A stretch of DNA of 6,563 nucleotides from Methylobacter sp. (GTDB lineage Bacteria > Pseudomonadota > Gammaproteobacteria > Methylococcales > Methylomonadaceae). Below the pieces are notes generated by a model. That model saw nothing but the letters and a program-made list of their open reading frames with translations, was not told the origin of the DNA and ran no database searches. The translations under genes and the position numbers were made by a program. Location of the stretch: assembly GCA_003158415.1 (NCBI GenBank), contig PMJA01000195.1:1-6563 (forward strand), read 5' to 3'. Below are positions 1 through 5,962 of the stretch, piece after piece. Position 1 is the stretch's first letter; every line of letters begins with the position of its first letter.

Positions 1-234
1 TAAAGACAACCCTTCTGGTAACAATCCACACAGGTAAACAAGACCGCTACTAATCAGTAAAGTCAACACGACTAAGCTGATCACCAATAGCGCACCGGGT
101 AAAATTTGGTCATGATAAAAACGTTTTTCAAACCCCGAAATAAATTCACCCATCCATACCACCGGATGTTTACAGCGAAATTCACCAAAAATCATATCCA
201 TAAGATAGGCTAAAGCCGCTAATTCAAACACCAT
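1..234 (-). CDS. cbiB: Adenosylcobinamide-phosphate synthase CbiB, N-terminal 78 residues (cut by window edge)
   Basis: This membrane protein family attaches (R)-1-amino-2-propanol phosphate, or aminopropanol, to adenosylcobyric acid to give adenosylcobinamide (phosphate). Seen: an open frame from ATG at 234 to the left edge with no stop, 78 codons. It starts MVFELAALAYLMDMIFGEF and continues with HPVVWMG at residues 23-29, the typical CbiB opening (a hydrophobic LAY-LLD stretch, then HPV with a Gly). A hydrophobic, probably membrane-spanning segment lies at about residues 47-70. The ATG shares one base with the TGA stop of cobQ (TGATG), so translation is probably coupled; no strong ribosome binding site is visible. 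A TTG lies one codon upstream, so the start could shift by one residue. The same protein is called CobD in Pseudomonas denitrificans nomenclature. Most of the usual ~300-residue protein lies outside the window. Confidence 0.9.
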   Translation of the reverse strand, partial: MVFELAALAYLMDMIFGEFRCKHPVVWMGEFISGFEKRFYHDQILPGALLVISLVVLTLLISSGLVYLCGLLPEGLSL

Positions 235-1634
235 CAATCGATCTGAAGCGCTTGCAAAATAGCCGACGTATCCAGATTTTCCGCCACCATATCGGTAAAT
301 CCCTGTATTTGCACTTCACGATAGCGTGCATAGCCAAAACCCTGATATTGGGGATTAATGGCCTTAAAATAATCACCCCGGAACGTATCATCGTCAAAAA
401 CCCCATGTACGTGGGTACCCGTAAAACGTCCGCCTTGATAAAATAAAGGATACTTACCCATGCGCCCGCTATGGATTTCATAGCCTTTTATTGCCGTGTA
501 TGAAAACAATTGATAATAGGCTCGCTGGAGTATTTTAGGGCTTTGATAGATGACGACATCATCAATAAAACTTAAGCCGGCTTCAATACTGGCCACGTCA
601 TGTTCTAATGCATCGGGATCATGCAAGCTTTCGCAAAGCATTTGATAGCCACCGCAGAGTCCGAAAACAGGCTTATTAAATTGCTGAAGTTCTTTAAATA
701 AACCCTGCTGTTTTAGCCATTGCAAATCACGGATTACGGTTTTGCTTCCTGGTAGCAAAACCATATCAAAGCTATTCAGCGAACGATAACTATTGATTAA
801 TTCAACATAAATTTCAGGATCTGCCATCAGAACATCGAGATCGTTATAATTGCTCAAACCTGGATAGGCAATAACCGCAACACGAATTTTTACATCGTCC
901 AGGCGCTGTTGATAATTTTTCAGCGACTGGGAATCTTCCATGTCGATATTCAGGGGCTGAAAGGGCAGAACGCCTAAAACCGGCACGCCGAATCGATCCT
1001 GGATAATCTTTTCGCCTGCATCGAAAAAACGTCGGTCGCCGCGAAATTTATTGATGACCACGCCCACCAGATTGCTGCGCATGACCGGATCCATTAGAGC
1101 CATCGTGCCGTAGATGGACGCAAACACGCCGCCCCGTTCTATGTCCGCGACTAAAATGTTTTTGGTGTTAAAGCTGTTGGCGACGAAAGTATTCGACAGG
1201 TCTTTATCCAGCAGATTTAATTCCACAGGCGATCCCGCACCCTCGGCAATCACCAGATCGTAATCCTGTTGTAAGCGTGAGAAGGCCTGATGCACCTGGA
1301 GTTTTAAATGATCGATTTCATCATAATAGGCCGCTATGCTGAGTTTTTTATGCACCAATCCGTTGACCACCACCTGCACCGTGCCGTCGCCATGCGATTT
1401 AAGCAATACCGGATTAAATAAATAACTGGGTTCTATTCGCGCCGCCTCCGCCTGTAAACATTGCGCCCTGGAAATTTCGCGGCCCTCCTGGGTGACGGCT
1501 GAATTATTGGACACATTTTGCGCCTTAAAAGGCGCAACCTTTAAACCCTGGTCGGCAAAAATCCGGCACAGAGCCATCACCAGGGTGGTTTTACCTGCAT
1601 CCGAACTGGTGCCAAAAACTGCTAATGGTTTCAT
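234..1634 (-). CDS. cobQ: Cobyric acid synthase CobQ (glutamine-hydrolysing)
   Basis: CobQ uses ATP and glutamine to amidate side chains b, d, e and g of adenosylcobyrinate a,c-diamide, giving adenosylcobyric acid in the cytoplasm. The 466 residues are close to the family's usual ~480-500. Seen: an N-terminal P-loop-like motif GTSSDAGKTT (residues 8-17); the CobQ signature APFKAQNVSNNS (34-45) followed by RAQCLQAEAA; EGAGSPVELNL at 131-141; then a C-terminal type I glutaminase-like domain with GLCGGYQM, nucleophile Cys327, and GTHVHGVF with His410. It lies 63 nt downstream of cobD and overlaps cbiB by one base. The start ATG is the only sensible one before the P-loop; the ribosome binding site is weak (GAAAG about 8 nt upstream). 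The 63-nt gap holds part of the repeat entered separately and an AT-rich stretch with no convincing promoter or terminator hairpin. The 3' half is visibly AT-richer than cobD-cbiA. Confidence 0.97.
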   Translation of the reverse strand: MKPLAVFGTSSDAGKTTLVMALCRIFADQGLKVAPFKAQNVSNNSAVTQEGREISRAQCLQAEAARIEPSYLFNPVLLKSHGDGTVQVVVNGLVHKKLSIAAYYDEIDHLKLQVHQAFSRLQQDYDLVIAEGAGSPVELNLLDKDLSNTFVANSFNTKNILVADIERGGVFASIYGTMALMDPVMRSNLVGVVINKFRGDRRFFDAGEKIIQDRFGVPVLGVLPFQPLNIDMEDSQSLKNYQQRLDDVKIRVAVIAYPGLSNYNDLDVLMADPEIYVELINSYRSLNSFDMVLLPGSKTVIRDLQWLKQQGLFKELQQFNKPVFGLCGGYQMLCESLHDPDALEHDVASIEAGLSFIDDVVIYQSPKILQRAYYQLFSYTAIKGYEIHSGRMGKYPLFYQGGRFTGTHVHGVFDDDTFRGDYFKAINPQYQGFGYARYREVQIQGFTDMVAENLDTSAILQALQID

Positions 1635-1691
1635 ATTGTTTCTTTCAAATGTTAAAACTAAAAAAATAAGTTACCTAAACTCTAGCGCGTT

Positions 1692-1751
1692 GATTCTCTA
1701 TGAACTCTGTGTCTCTGTCTCTCTGTGGTGTTTGCCTACTTTATCACGGAG
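1692..1751. repeat. CACAGAGA-type repeat element with three tandem octamers, overlapping the cobD 3' end
   Basis: On the plus strand three octamers run in tandem at 1705-1728: CTCTGTGT, CTCTGTCT, CTCTGTGG. After a 17-nt spacer comes CACGGAG (1745-1751), which is complementary to CTCTGTG (1721-1727) apart from one T-G wobble, so a hairpin is possible. The minus-strand reading begins CTCCGTGATAAAG and ends ACACAGAGTTCATAGAGAA. From memory, very similar CTCCGTG...CACAGAGACACAGAG sequences occur as dispersed intergenic repeats in several bacterial groups; I cannot check copy number here. The outer borders are approximate. Most of the element lies inside the annotated cobD frame and encodes its hydrophilic tail. 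Confidence 0.6.
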
Positions 1752-2777
1752 CTCAGTCTTGAGTGTCAGCGCCTTCAAAGCATCGGCCAGTCGGCTGATA
1801 GCCTGTGCATTTTTCACGGCAAAGCGCACATGGCGCTTATCCAAGCCCTCAAAATTATCACAAACCCGGATTAAAATGTGCGACGACGCCAACAGCGACT
1901 GCAAATGATGGCCATCACCGTTGTCTGCTAATTTTGCCAGCAGGAAATTAGCCTGCCCCGGATAAATCCGCTCAAACAAACCGGACGCTTGCAGGGCGGA
2001 CTGTAGTATTGCACGCAAGTGTGCGGTTTGCTGCCGGGTGTGTTCGATAAATGCGGTATTGGCCAAGGCCTGCTGCATGTAGCTCATATCAAGGCTGGAT
2101 AATTTCCAGGCTGGCTCATAACGCTTCAGCGCTGTGATGGCGGATGCTGCGGCCATAATGAAGCCGATACGGATGCCGGCGCAGCCGTAAAATTTACTTA
2201 ATGATTTGATAATATAAAGCTTATCGTAGCTTGTTAGATGCGATGCTACCGAATCGGCTAGGCAAAAATCCAAAAACGATTCGTCGATAATGATAGTGCA
2301 ATCCGCAGCTTGCCACGCTGCCAGCAGTGCTTGCAGGTCATAAAGCTGTCCGTCCGGTGTGGACGGATTAACGAAAATCACGGTGCTGCGTTGGGGAACG
2401 GTCGCCATTAACCGCTCAAATCGGCCGATGTTATGCAGTTGACACCCCAGCTGCTCGCCTATATGCGCATATTCGCCGTATAACGGCGTGTATAACACCA
2501 GATCTTGCGGCTGCAAGCTGCGCAACAGCGCAAAGATAGCCGCGCTGGCGCCGTTAAATACTTCAATGTCGGCGTTGTCAGGGACAGGGTAGCGGCGTCT
2601 GATCGCCTGTTTCAACACTTTGTAATCGGGGTCGGCATAAGAGCCAAGTTGTACATGTTGCAAACAACGTAAATCGACCGCTTGCTCAGGATTAATGTTG
2701 GCCGAAAAATCCAGCACCTGTTCAGGCAGGCAGCCGACGTGTTCTGCAAACCGATAAATATTGCCGCCGTGATTCAT
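1698..2777 (-). CDS. cobD: L-threonine-O-3-phosphate decarboxylase CobD (PLP-dependent)
   Basis: A fold-type I, PLP-dependent aminotransferase-like enzyme that decarboxylates L-threonine O-3-phosphate to (R)-1-amino-2-propanol phosphate, the linker that CbiB attaches. Seen: N-terminal HGGN (residues 3-6) and DFSANINP (23-30), both typical of this family; FNGASAAI (74-81) in the PLP-phosphate region; VNPSTPDGQ (136-144), a variant of the usual NPNNPxG; IIDESFLDF (163-171), with Asp165 expected to contact the pyridine nitrogen; SLSKFYGCAGIRIG (192-205), with Lys195 as the PLP Schiff-base lysine; and HVRFAVK (316-322), with Arg318 expected to bind the carboxylate. The ATG directly follows the cobC TAA stop with no spacer and no clear ribosome binding site, so translation probably depends on cobC. 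The last ~18 residues (after TELR) are encoded by the CACAGAGA-type repeat and look like an acquired tail. Called CobC in Pseudomonas denitrificans naming. A histidinol-phosphate aminotransferase is the main alternative, but the neighbours argue against it. Confidence 0.93.
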   Translation of the reverse strand: MNHGGNIYRFAEHVGCLPEQVLDFSANINPEQAVDLRCLQHVQLGSYADPDYKVLKQAIRRRYPVPDNADIEVFNGASAAIFALLRSLQPQDLVLYTPLYGEYAHIGEQLGCQLHNIGRFERLMATVPQRSTVIFVNPSTPDGQLYDLQALLAAWQAADCTIIIDESFLDFCLADSVASHLTSYDKLYIIKSLSKFYGCAGIRIGFIMAAASAITALKRYEPAWKLSSLDMSYMQQALANTAFIEHTRQQTAHLRAILQSALQASGLFERIYPGQANFLLAKLADNGDGHHLQSLLASSHILIRVCDNFEGLDKRHVRFAVKNAQAISRLADALKALTLKTELRDKVGKHHRETETQSS

Positions 2778-3341
2778 TTATAAATTGATATAGTCGACGT
2801 AAAGATAATCGTCACTGCGGTGCAGTTTATGCACCGAACCTGAATCAATCCGAAGTTGAAATGAATTGGCTAAGGGCAGGTTTAACGCATGCGCCAGAAA
2901 GGCGCGAATAAAGCCCGCATGCGTGATTACCAAGACCTGTTCCGCGTCTACGGCTAATAAATCCTGCCAAAAGTCGCCTGCACGCCGATATAAGTCTTCA
3001 AAATTTTCGCCGTTGGGCGGTGCTGCGGTCACAAAGTTATCCGTCCAATGCTGTAAAATATCGGCCTCAATAGCATCAAAACGCTGACCTTCCCAATCGC
3101 CGAAGTTAAGCTCCTGCAAACGCGCATCGGTGGTCACCGTATCTGAAAAAGTCTGGGCCAGTTGCAGACAGCGCGTTAATGGGCTGCTGAAAACGCTACA
3201 ATCCTCGTCGAATTCGGGCAGTTTGTCATGCAAATTTGTAGTCTCATCGGCAAAACTATCTGCCAGAGCCACATCGCTTTGACCGTAACACAGCCCGGGA
3301 TCGGTAGCTGTTTGGGTATGGCGAATTAAATAAATATCCAT
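2778..3341 (-). CDS. cobC: Alpha-ribazole / adenosylcobalamin-5'-phosphate phosphatase CobC (histidine phosphatase family)
   Basis: A phosphoglycerate-mutase-like histidine phosphatase that removes the 5'-phosphate of alpha-ribazole phosphate, or of adenosylcobalamin phosphate after the CobS step. Seen in 187 residues, a normal length: IRHTQT (6-11) with the phospho-accepting His8 beside Arg7; SSPLTRC (52-58) with Arg57; LQELNFGDWEG (75-85) with Glu77; ITHAGFIRAF (139-148) with the second catalytic His141. The first motif is RHT rather than the common RHG, a substitution also known in CobC-like proteins. The start overlaps the last 16 nt of cobS, and the TAA abuts the cobD ATG, so it sits in the middle of a coupled operon. 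A GTGAG about 6 nt before the ATG may be the ribosome binding site. The family is broad and hard to assign by motif alone; the position between cobS and cobD makes the B12 role convincing. Confidence 0.9.
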   Translation of the reverse strand: MDIYLIRHTQTATDPGLCYGQSDVALADSFADETTNLHDKLPEFDEDCSVFSSPLTRCLQLAQTFSDTVTTDARLQELNFGDWEGQRFDAIEADILQHWTDNFVTAAPPNGENFEDLYRRAGDFWQDLLAVDAEQVLVITHAGFIRAFLAHALNLPLANSFQLRIDSGSVHKLHRSDDYLYVDYINL

Positions 3342-4072
3342 AAGGCGCTCACGCTTAAATAAAAAATAGTTTCAGCAATTTGCTGGCTTGCGCCCAGGCA
3401 ATCGCCGGTATAACCGCCGATATGACGGTGAAAATAATGCCCCAAATACCCATTAACCGCCAGCACCGGAATAATTGCCAGCATACATACGGCGGGTAGC
3501 AACGCCAGAGGTAATAACGCCAGGACTGTTGCAACCGCCAGTTCTTGCCGATCAGGTTTATAAACAGCGGCGGCGGCTTTGCTGACATCGTTACGCGCAT
3601 AATTATAACGCCGCATCAGCAACAGCGGCTGCAAGCGGCTGATGCTGTGACCGGCCAGCAACACCCACGGCACGGCAGCGGCATTTATACCGTTAAGCAA
3701 GCTGATCTTCAACAAAAATAGTAACAATAAGCCGATGACGCCATAAACCCCGATATGGGAATCTTTCATAATCTCCAAAATGCGCGACTTGCCAAAGCCG
3801 CCGCCGAAACCGTCGCAGACATCGGCAAAACCGTCTTCATGGAAAGCGCCGGTCAGGAAAATGCCGATAATTAAAGCCGCGATGACCGCTGTTGCTTGCG
3901 GCCACAAGAAAGCCGCCAGATAAAAGCTTGTCGCCGTGATTACGCCGACTAGCCAGCCGACCAGCGGCAGAAAAACTGCCGCTTGAGGCAGCAGCTTATA
4001 ATTGACCGTTTGCGGGCAAGGTATGCGGGTGTAGAAGCTTAGCGCCAGCAGGAATAATTTTAGATGGGACAA
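3326..4072 (-). CDS. cobS: Adenosylcobinamide-GDP ribazoletransferase CobS (cobalamin synthase)
   Basis: An integral inner-membrane enzyme that joins adenosylcobinamide-GDP with alpha-ribazole (phosphate) to form adenosylcobalamin (phosphate). Seen: the usual amino end LALSFYTRIPCP (9-20); the acidic signature GAFHEDGFADVCDGFGGG (75-92), expected to bind Mg2+; RILEIMKDSHIGVYG (97-111); and a late IGGYTGDCLGASQQ (218-231). Hydrophobic segments at about 30-50, 58-74, 110-125, 134-150, 178-208 and 234-248 fit a multi-pass protein. The 248-residue length is normal. The start is TTG at 4072: an in-frame TAA lies five codons upstream with no ATG or GTG between, and the conserved N-terminus begins right after it. 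No Shine-Dalgarno is visible, so translation initiation may be weak or coupled to cbiA, 26 nt upstream. Confidence 0.96.
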   Translation of the reverse strand: MSHLKLFLLALSFYTRIPCPQTVNYKLLPQAAVFLPLVGWLVGVITATSFYLAAFLWPQATAVIAALIIGIFLTGAFHEDGFADVCDGFGGGFGKSRILEIMKDSHIGVYGVIGLLLLFLLKISLLNGINAAAVPWVLLAGHSISRLQPLLLMRRYNYARNDVSKAAAAVYKPDRQELAVATVLALLPLALLPAVCMLAIIPVLAVNGYLGHYFHRHIGGYTGDCLGASQQIAETIFYLSVSALWIFI

Positions 4073-4098
4073 AGTTGCTTTTGTTTACAGTAGAATAG

Positions 4099-5418
4099 TT
4101 AATTGAGAAATAATTGCGCGGCGGCCTGTGGATTGGACGCAAAATAACAATGTAGATAGCTGGCGGTTAAACCTTTTAGTTGGTAAATCGCCTCGCCCGG
4201 CGAGGTGTTGTACAAACGCAGGCCTTGTGCGGCAGGAACCAGCGGTGTTTCGATGAGCGAATGGTGGAAGGTATGGCTGCGCAACAGCCCGCCCGGCATG
4301 GGCGCGGACTGGTAGCCCAAGCCTTGTAAACGGTTTTGCATCACGGTATGTCCGGGCAAAAGACCGACCATGTCAGCGCTCAACCCGGTTTTATCGGTGA
4401 TGGATTCCAGCAAATACAACAGGCCGCCGCATTCGGCATAGATCGGTTTGCCTAACTGAAAGTGTTCCCGCAACGCCGCTTTCATTGCCACATTGGCCTG
4501 TAACGCCGGTAAATGCAGCTCAGGATAACCACCGGGCAAATAGAGGCTGTCTACATTGGGTAGCGTCGCATCTGCCAACGGCGAAAAAAACACCGGCGTG
4601 GCCCCCATCGCAATCAACAGATCCAGATTGGCCGGGTAAATAAATGAAAATGCACTATCACGGGCTATGCCGATGCGCGCCCCTAACAGCAATGTCGGCA
4701 CTGCGACTGGATCGGGCCGAGTAAATTCGACCGCTTTCGGCAAGATTGCCAGATCAGTCAAGGCGATGGCCGCCGCCGCTGCCGATATGCGCGCCTCCAG
4801 ATCATTAATCTCGTCCGCCTGCACCAGTCCCAGATGGCGTTCCGGCAACACAAATCGCTGATCGCGCGGAATGCCGCCCAAATAGCGTATATCCGGCGGC
4901 AGGCGTTGCCGGATCATTTCAGTATGGCGGACGCTGGAGACATTATTGGCTAACACCCCGGCGAACCTTAAGTTTTTCCTGAAGTTGGCCAGCCCGAAAG
5001 CAATAGCGCCCAGCGTTTGCGCAGTGCCTGCCGCATCAATCACAGCCAGCACCGGCACTGAGAAAAGCTCGGCTATATCGGCGCTGCAAGGATCGCCATC
5101 GAACAAGCCCATGACGCCTTCAATCAGAATTAAGTCCGCCGTCAGTGCCGCTTCGTACAACAGCCGCTTACATTCGTCGGCTCCCGCCAGCCATAAATCC
5201 AGCTGATACACCGGCTGACCACACGCGTGTTCCAATATCATCGGATCGAGAAAATCCGGCCCGGTTTTGAATACCCTGACCTTGCGACCCTGATTGACAT
5301 GATAATAGGCCAGCGCCGCCGTCATCGTGGTTTTGCCGTGATTGGAGCCGGGCGCGGTGATTAATAGGGCGGGGCAGGGGGCTTGGGTAGATTTCACTGT
5401 AAGCGGGTTTATTGCCAT
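4099..5418 (-). CDS. cbiA: Cobyrinate a,c-diamide synthase CbiA/CobB (glutamine-hydrolysing)
   Basis: This enzyme uses ATP and glutamine to amidate the a and c carboxylates of cobyrinic acid (CbiA, anaerobic route) or hydrogenobyrinic acid (CobB, aerobic route); the sequence alone does not say which. Seen in 439 residues: P-loop-like APGSNHGKTT (22-31); FKTGPDFLDP (50-59), a CbiA signature; LILIEGVMGLFDG (96-108); LANNV (156-160); GGIPRD (181-186); then the glutaminase-like domain with LPGGYPELH (294-302), YAECGGLLYL with nucleophile Cys330, and SYLHCYFASNP with His423. The ATG at 5418 has an AGG about 7 nt upstream. It is the first intact gene of the B12 cluster, 20 nt after the stop of the decayed OYE gene. 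Any promoter must lie in or upstream of that remnant; no cobalamin riboswitch is apparent. Confidence 0.96.
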   Translation of the reverse strand: MAINPLTVKSTQAPCPALLITAPGSNHGKTTMTAALAYYHVNQGRKVRVFKTGPDFLDPMILEHACGQPVYQLDLWLAGADECKRLLYEAALTADLILIEGVMGLFDGDPCSADIAELFSVPVLAVIDAAGTAQTLGAIAFGLANFRKNLRFAGVLANNVSSVRHTEMIRQRLPPDIRYLGGIPRDQRFVLPERHLGLVQADEINDLEARISAAAAAIALTDLAILPKAVEFTRPDPVAVPTLLLGARIGIARDSAFSFIYPANLDLLIAMGATPVFFSPLADATLPNVDSLYLPGGYPELHLPALQANVAMKAALREHFQLGKPIYAECGGLLYLLESITDKTGLSADMVGLLPGHTVMQNRLQGLGYQSAPMPGGLLRSHTFHHSLIETPLVPAAQGLRLYNTSPGEAIYQLKGLTASYLHCYFASNPQAAAQLFLN

Positions 5419-5438
5419 TGTGTGCCTGGTCGTTACGC

Positions 5439-5826
5439 TTAGTCAACCAAAGCCGGATAATCGGTATAGCCTTTTTCATACGGAGTATAAAACGTATCAA
5501 TCGAAATCGGATTGAGTTTTTCTTTATTCTTCAATCTGGAGACAAAATCCGGGTTTGCCAGAAACCCTCGCCCGAACGCAATGAGATCGGCCATGGAGGA
5601 CGCCAAATCATTCTCGGCCCTCTCCAGCGTATAGCCGCCGCTGAGAATGATGGAGTTTTTAAAATTGTTTCTGATTTTTTGTACTGTTGTCAATGGAACC
5701 TTCGGACTTCCCATGGAAGAATGATCTACCAGGTGGATATATTCAACTCCGACGAGGTGCCATAACCATTCGATTGTGCAGCTCAAGAGCGCCAAGTTTT
5801 GTTTTAGAAAACAATACTGAATCCAT
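5439..5826 (-). pseudogene. Old yellow enzyme (NADH:flavin oxidoreductase, NemA-like) with large internal deletion and frame change
   Basis: OYE proteins are ~360-residue FMN-dependent ene-reductases with a TIM barrel. Here only the two ends remain, in different frames. Piece 1 starts at ATG 5826, preceded by AAAGG five bases upstream, and reads MDSVLFSKTKLGALELHNRM then VMAP, which matches the family N-terminus (LFSPLKVGALTLxNRIxMAPLTR); it then runs into RRS and a TGA at 5743-5745. Piece 2, shifted one frame, is recognisable from VGVEYIHLVDHS (about 5753) and includes ILSGGYTLERAE, LIAFGRGFLANPD and a terminal GYTDYPALVD, all hallmarks of the OYE C-terminus. The stretch between, roughly 220 residues with the catalytic His/Asn and most of the FMN barrel, is missing; the junction lies near 5750-5757. 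The frame of piece 2 alone is open from a stop at 5829-5831, but residues before VGVEY are only piece 1 read out of frame. No functional reductase can result. Confidence 0.88.
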
Positions 5827-5831
5827 TTTTA

Positions 5832-5836
5832 CCTTT
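5832..5836 (-). promoter_or_regulatory. Shine-Dalgarno of the decayed OYE gene
   Basis: On the minus strand AAAGG is followed by TAAAA and then ATG (5826), a good ribosome binding site with 5-nt spacing. It supports 5826 as the original start of the OYE gene and not the later TTG in the other frame. Because the first reading frame ends at 5743, this site now directs only a 27-codon peptide. Confidence 0.6.
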
Positions 5837-5857
5837 TGTTAATGTTTGGGCACCGTG

Positions 5858-5881
5858 GGATTTGTCGCTGGATTTTGTCGC
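5858..5881. repeat. Tandem pair GGATTTGTCGC / GGATTTTGTCGC
   Basis: On the plus strand GGATTTGTCGC (5858-5868) and GGATTTTGTCGC (5870-5881) lie one base apart and differ by a single inserted T, a near-perfect direct repeat with about one helical turn period. It sits in the non-coding gap, 32-55 nt upstream of the OYE start codon, where a regulator site could be. It could also be chance or slippage; no regulator is encoded nearby. Confidence 0.4.
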
Positions 5882-5962
5882 AAAAACCGTGCCGCGAATT
5901 TTTATTAAATGGGGAAAGGCGAGTCGGAAAAACGCTCTGAAGCCATTGGTTTCGGACAAGAA

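Larger units (their letters stand above)
5827..5962 (-). promoter_or_regulatory. Intergenic region likely to hold the promoter of the OYE remnant and possibly of the B12 operon
   Basis: 136 nt without a credible gene between the YihY-family stop and the OYE start. On the minus strand TTTAAT (plus-strand 5904-5909) resembles a -10 box but has no convincing -35 partner at the right distance, so the promoter call is weak. I see no strong GC-rich hairpin with a T run after the YihY-family stop, so read-through from that gene is possible. No B12-box (GCCACTG-type) or other cobalamin riboswitch element is recognisable. Confidence 0.3.

Noticed and set aside
1518..1537. Perfect 9-bp inverted repeat TTGCGCCTT-AA-AAGGCGCAA
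   Set aside because: It lies inside cobQ and exactly encodes the conserved APFKAQ motif; codon choice over a constrained motif explains it, and a 2-nt loop makes a poor RNA hairpin.
1492..1908. Plus-strand open frame of 138 codons
   Set aside because: Antisense to the cobQ start and cobD 3' end, with no recognisable motifs; a shadow frame.
2349..2367. 7-bp inverted repeat TCCGTCC-GGTGT-GGACGGA, terminator-like
   Set aside because: Within cobD, encoding the NPSTPDG motif, with no T run on either strand; not a terminator.
5439..5795. A short intact 118-residue gene from TTG 5795
   Set aside because: Its first ~14 residues are the OYE N-terminus read out of frame; it is only the C-terminal remnant, with no ribosome binding site of its own.
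5799..5814. Palindrome TTGTTTTAGAAAACAA as an operator or attachment site
   Set aside because: It falls in codons 5-9 of the OYE N-terminus (LFSKT), is AT-rich and short; coding explains it.
5419..5962. Cobalamin riboswitch ahead of the B12 operon
   Set aside because: Looked for the B12-box and GCCACTG-type conserved segments on the minus strand and found none; the spaces between genes are also too short for a full ~200-nt element.
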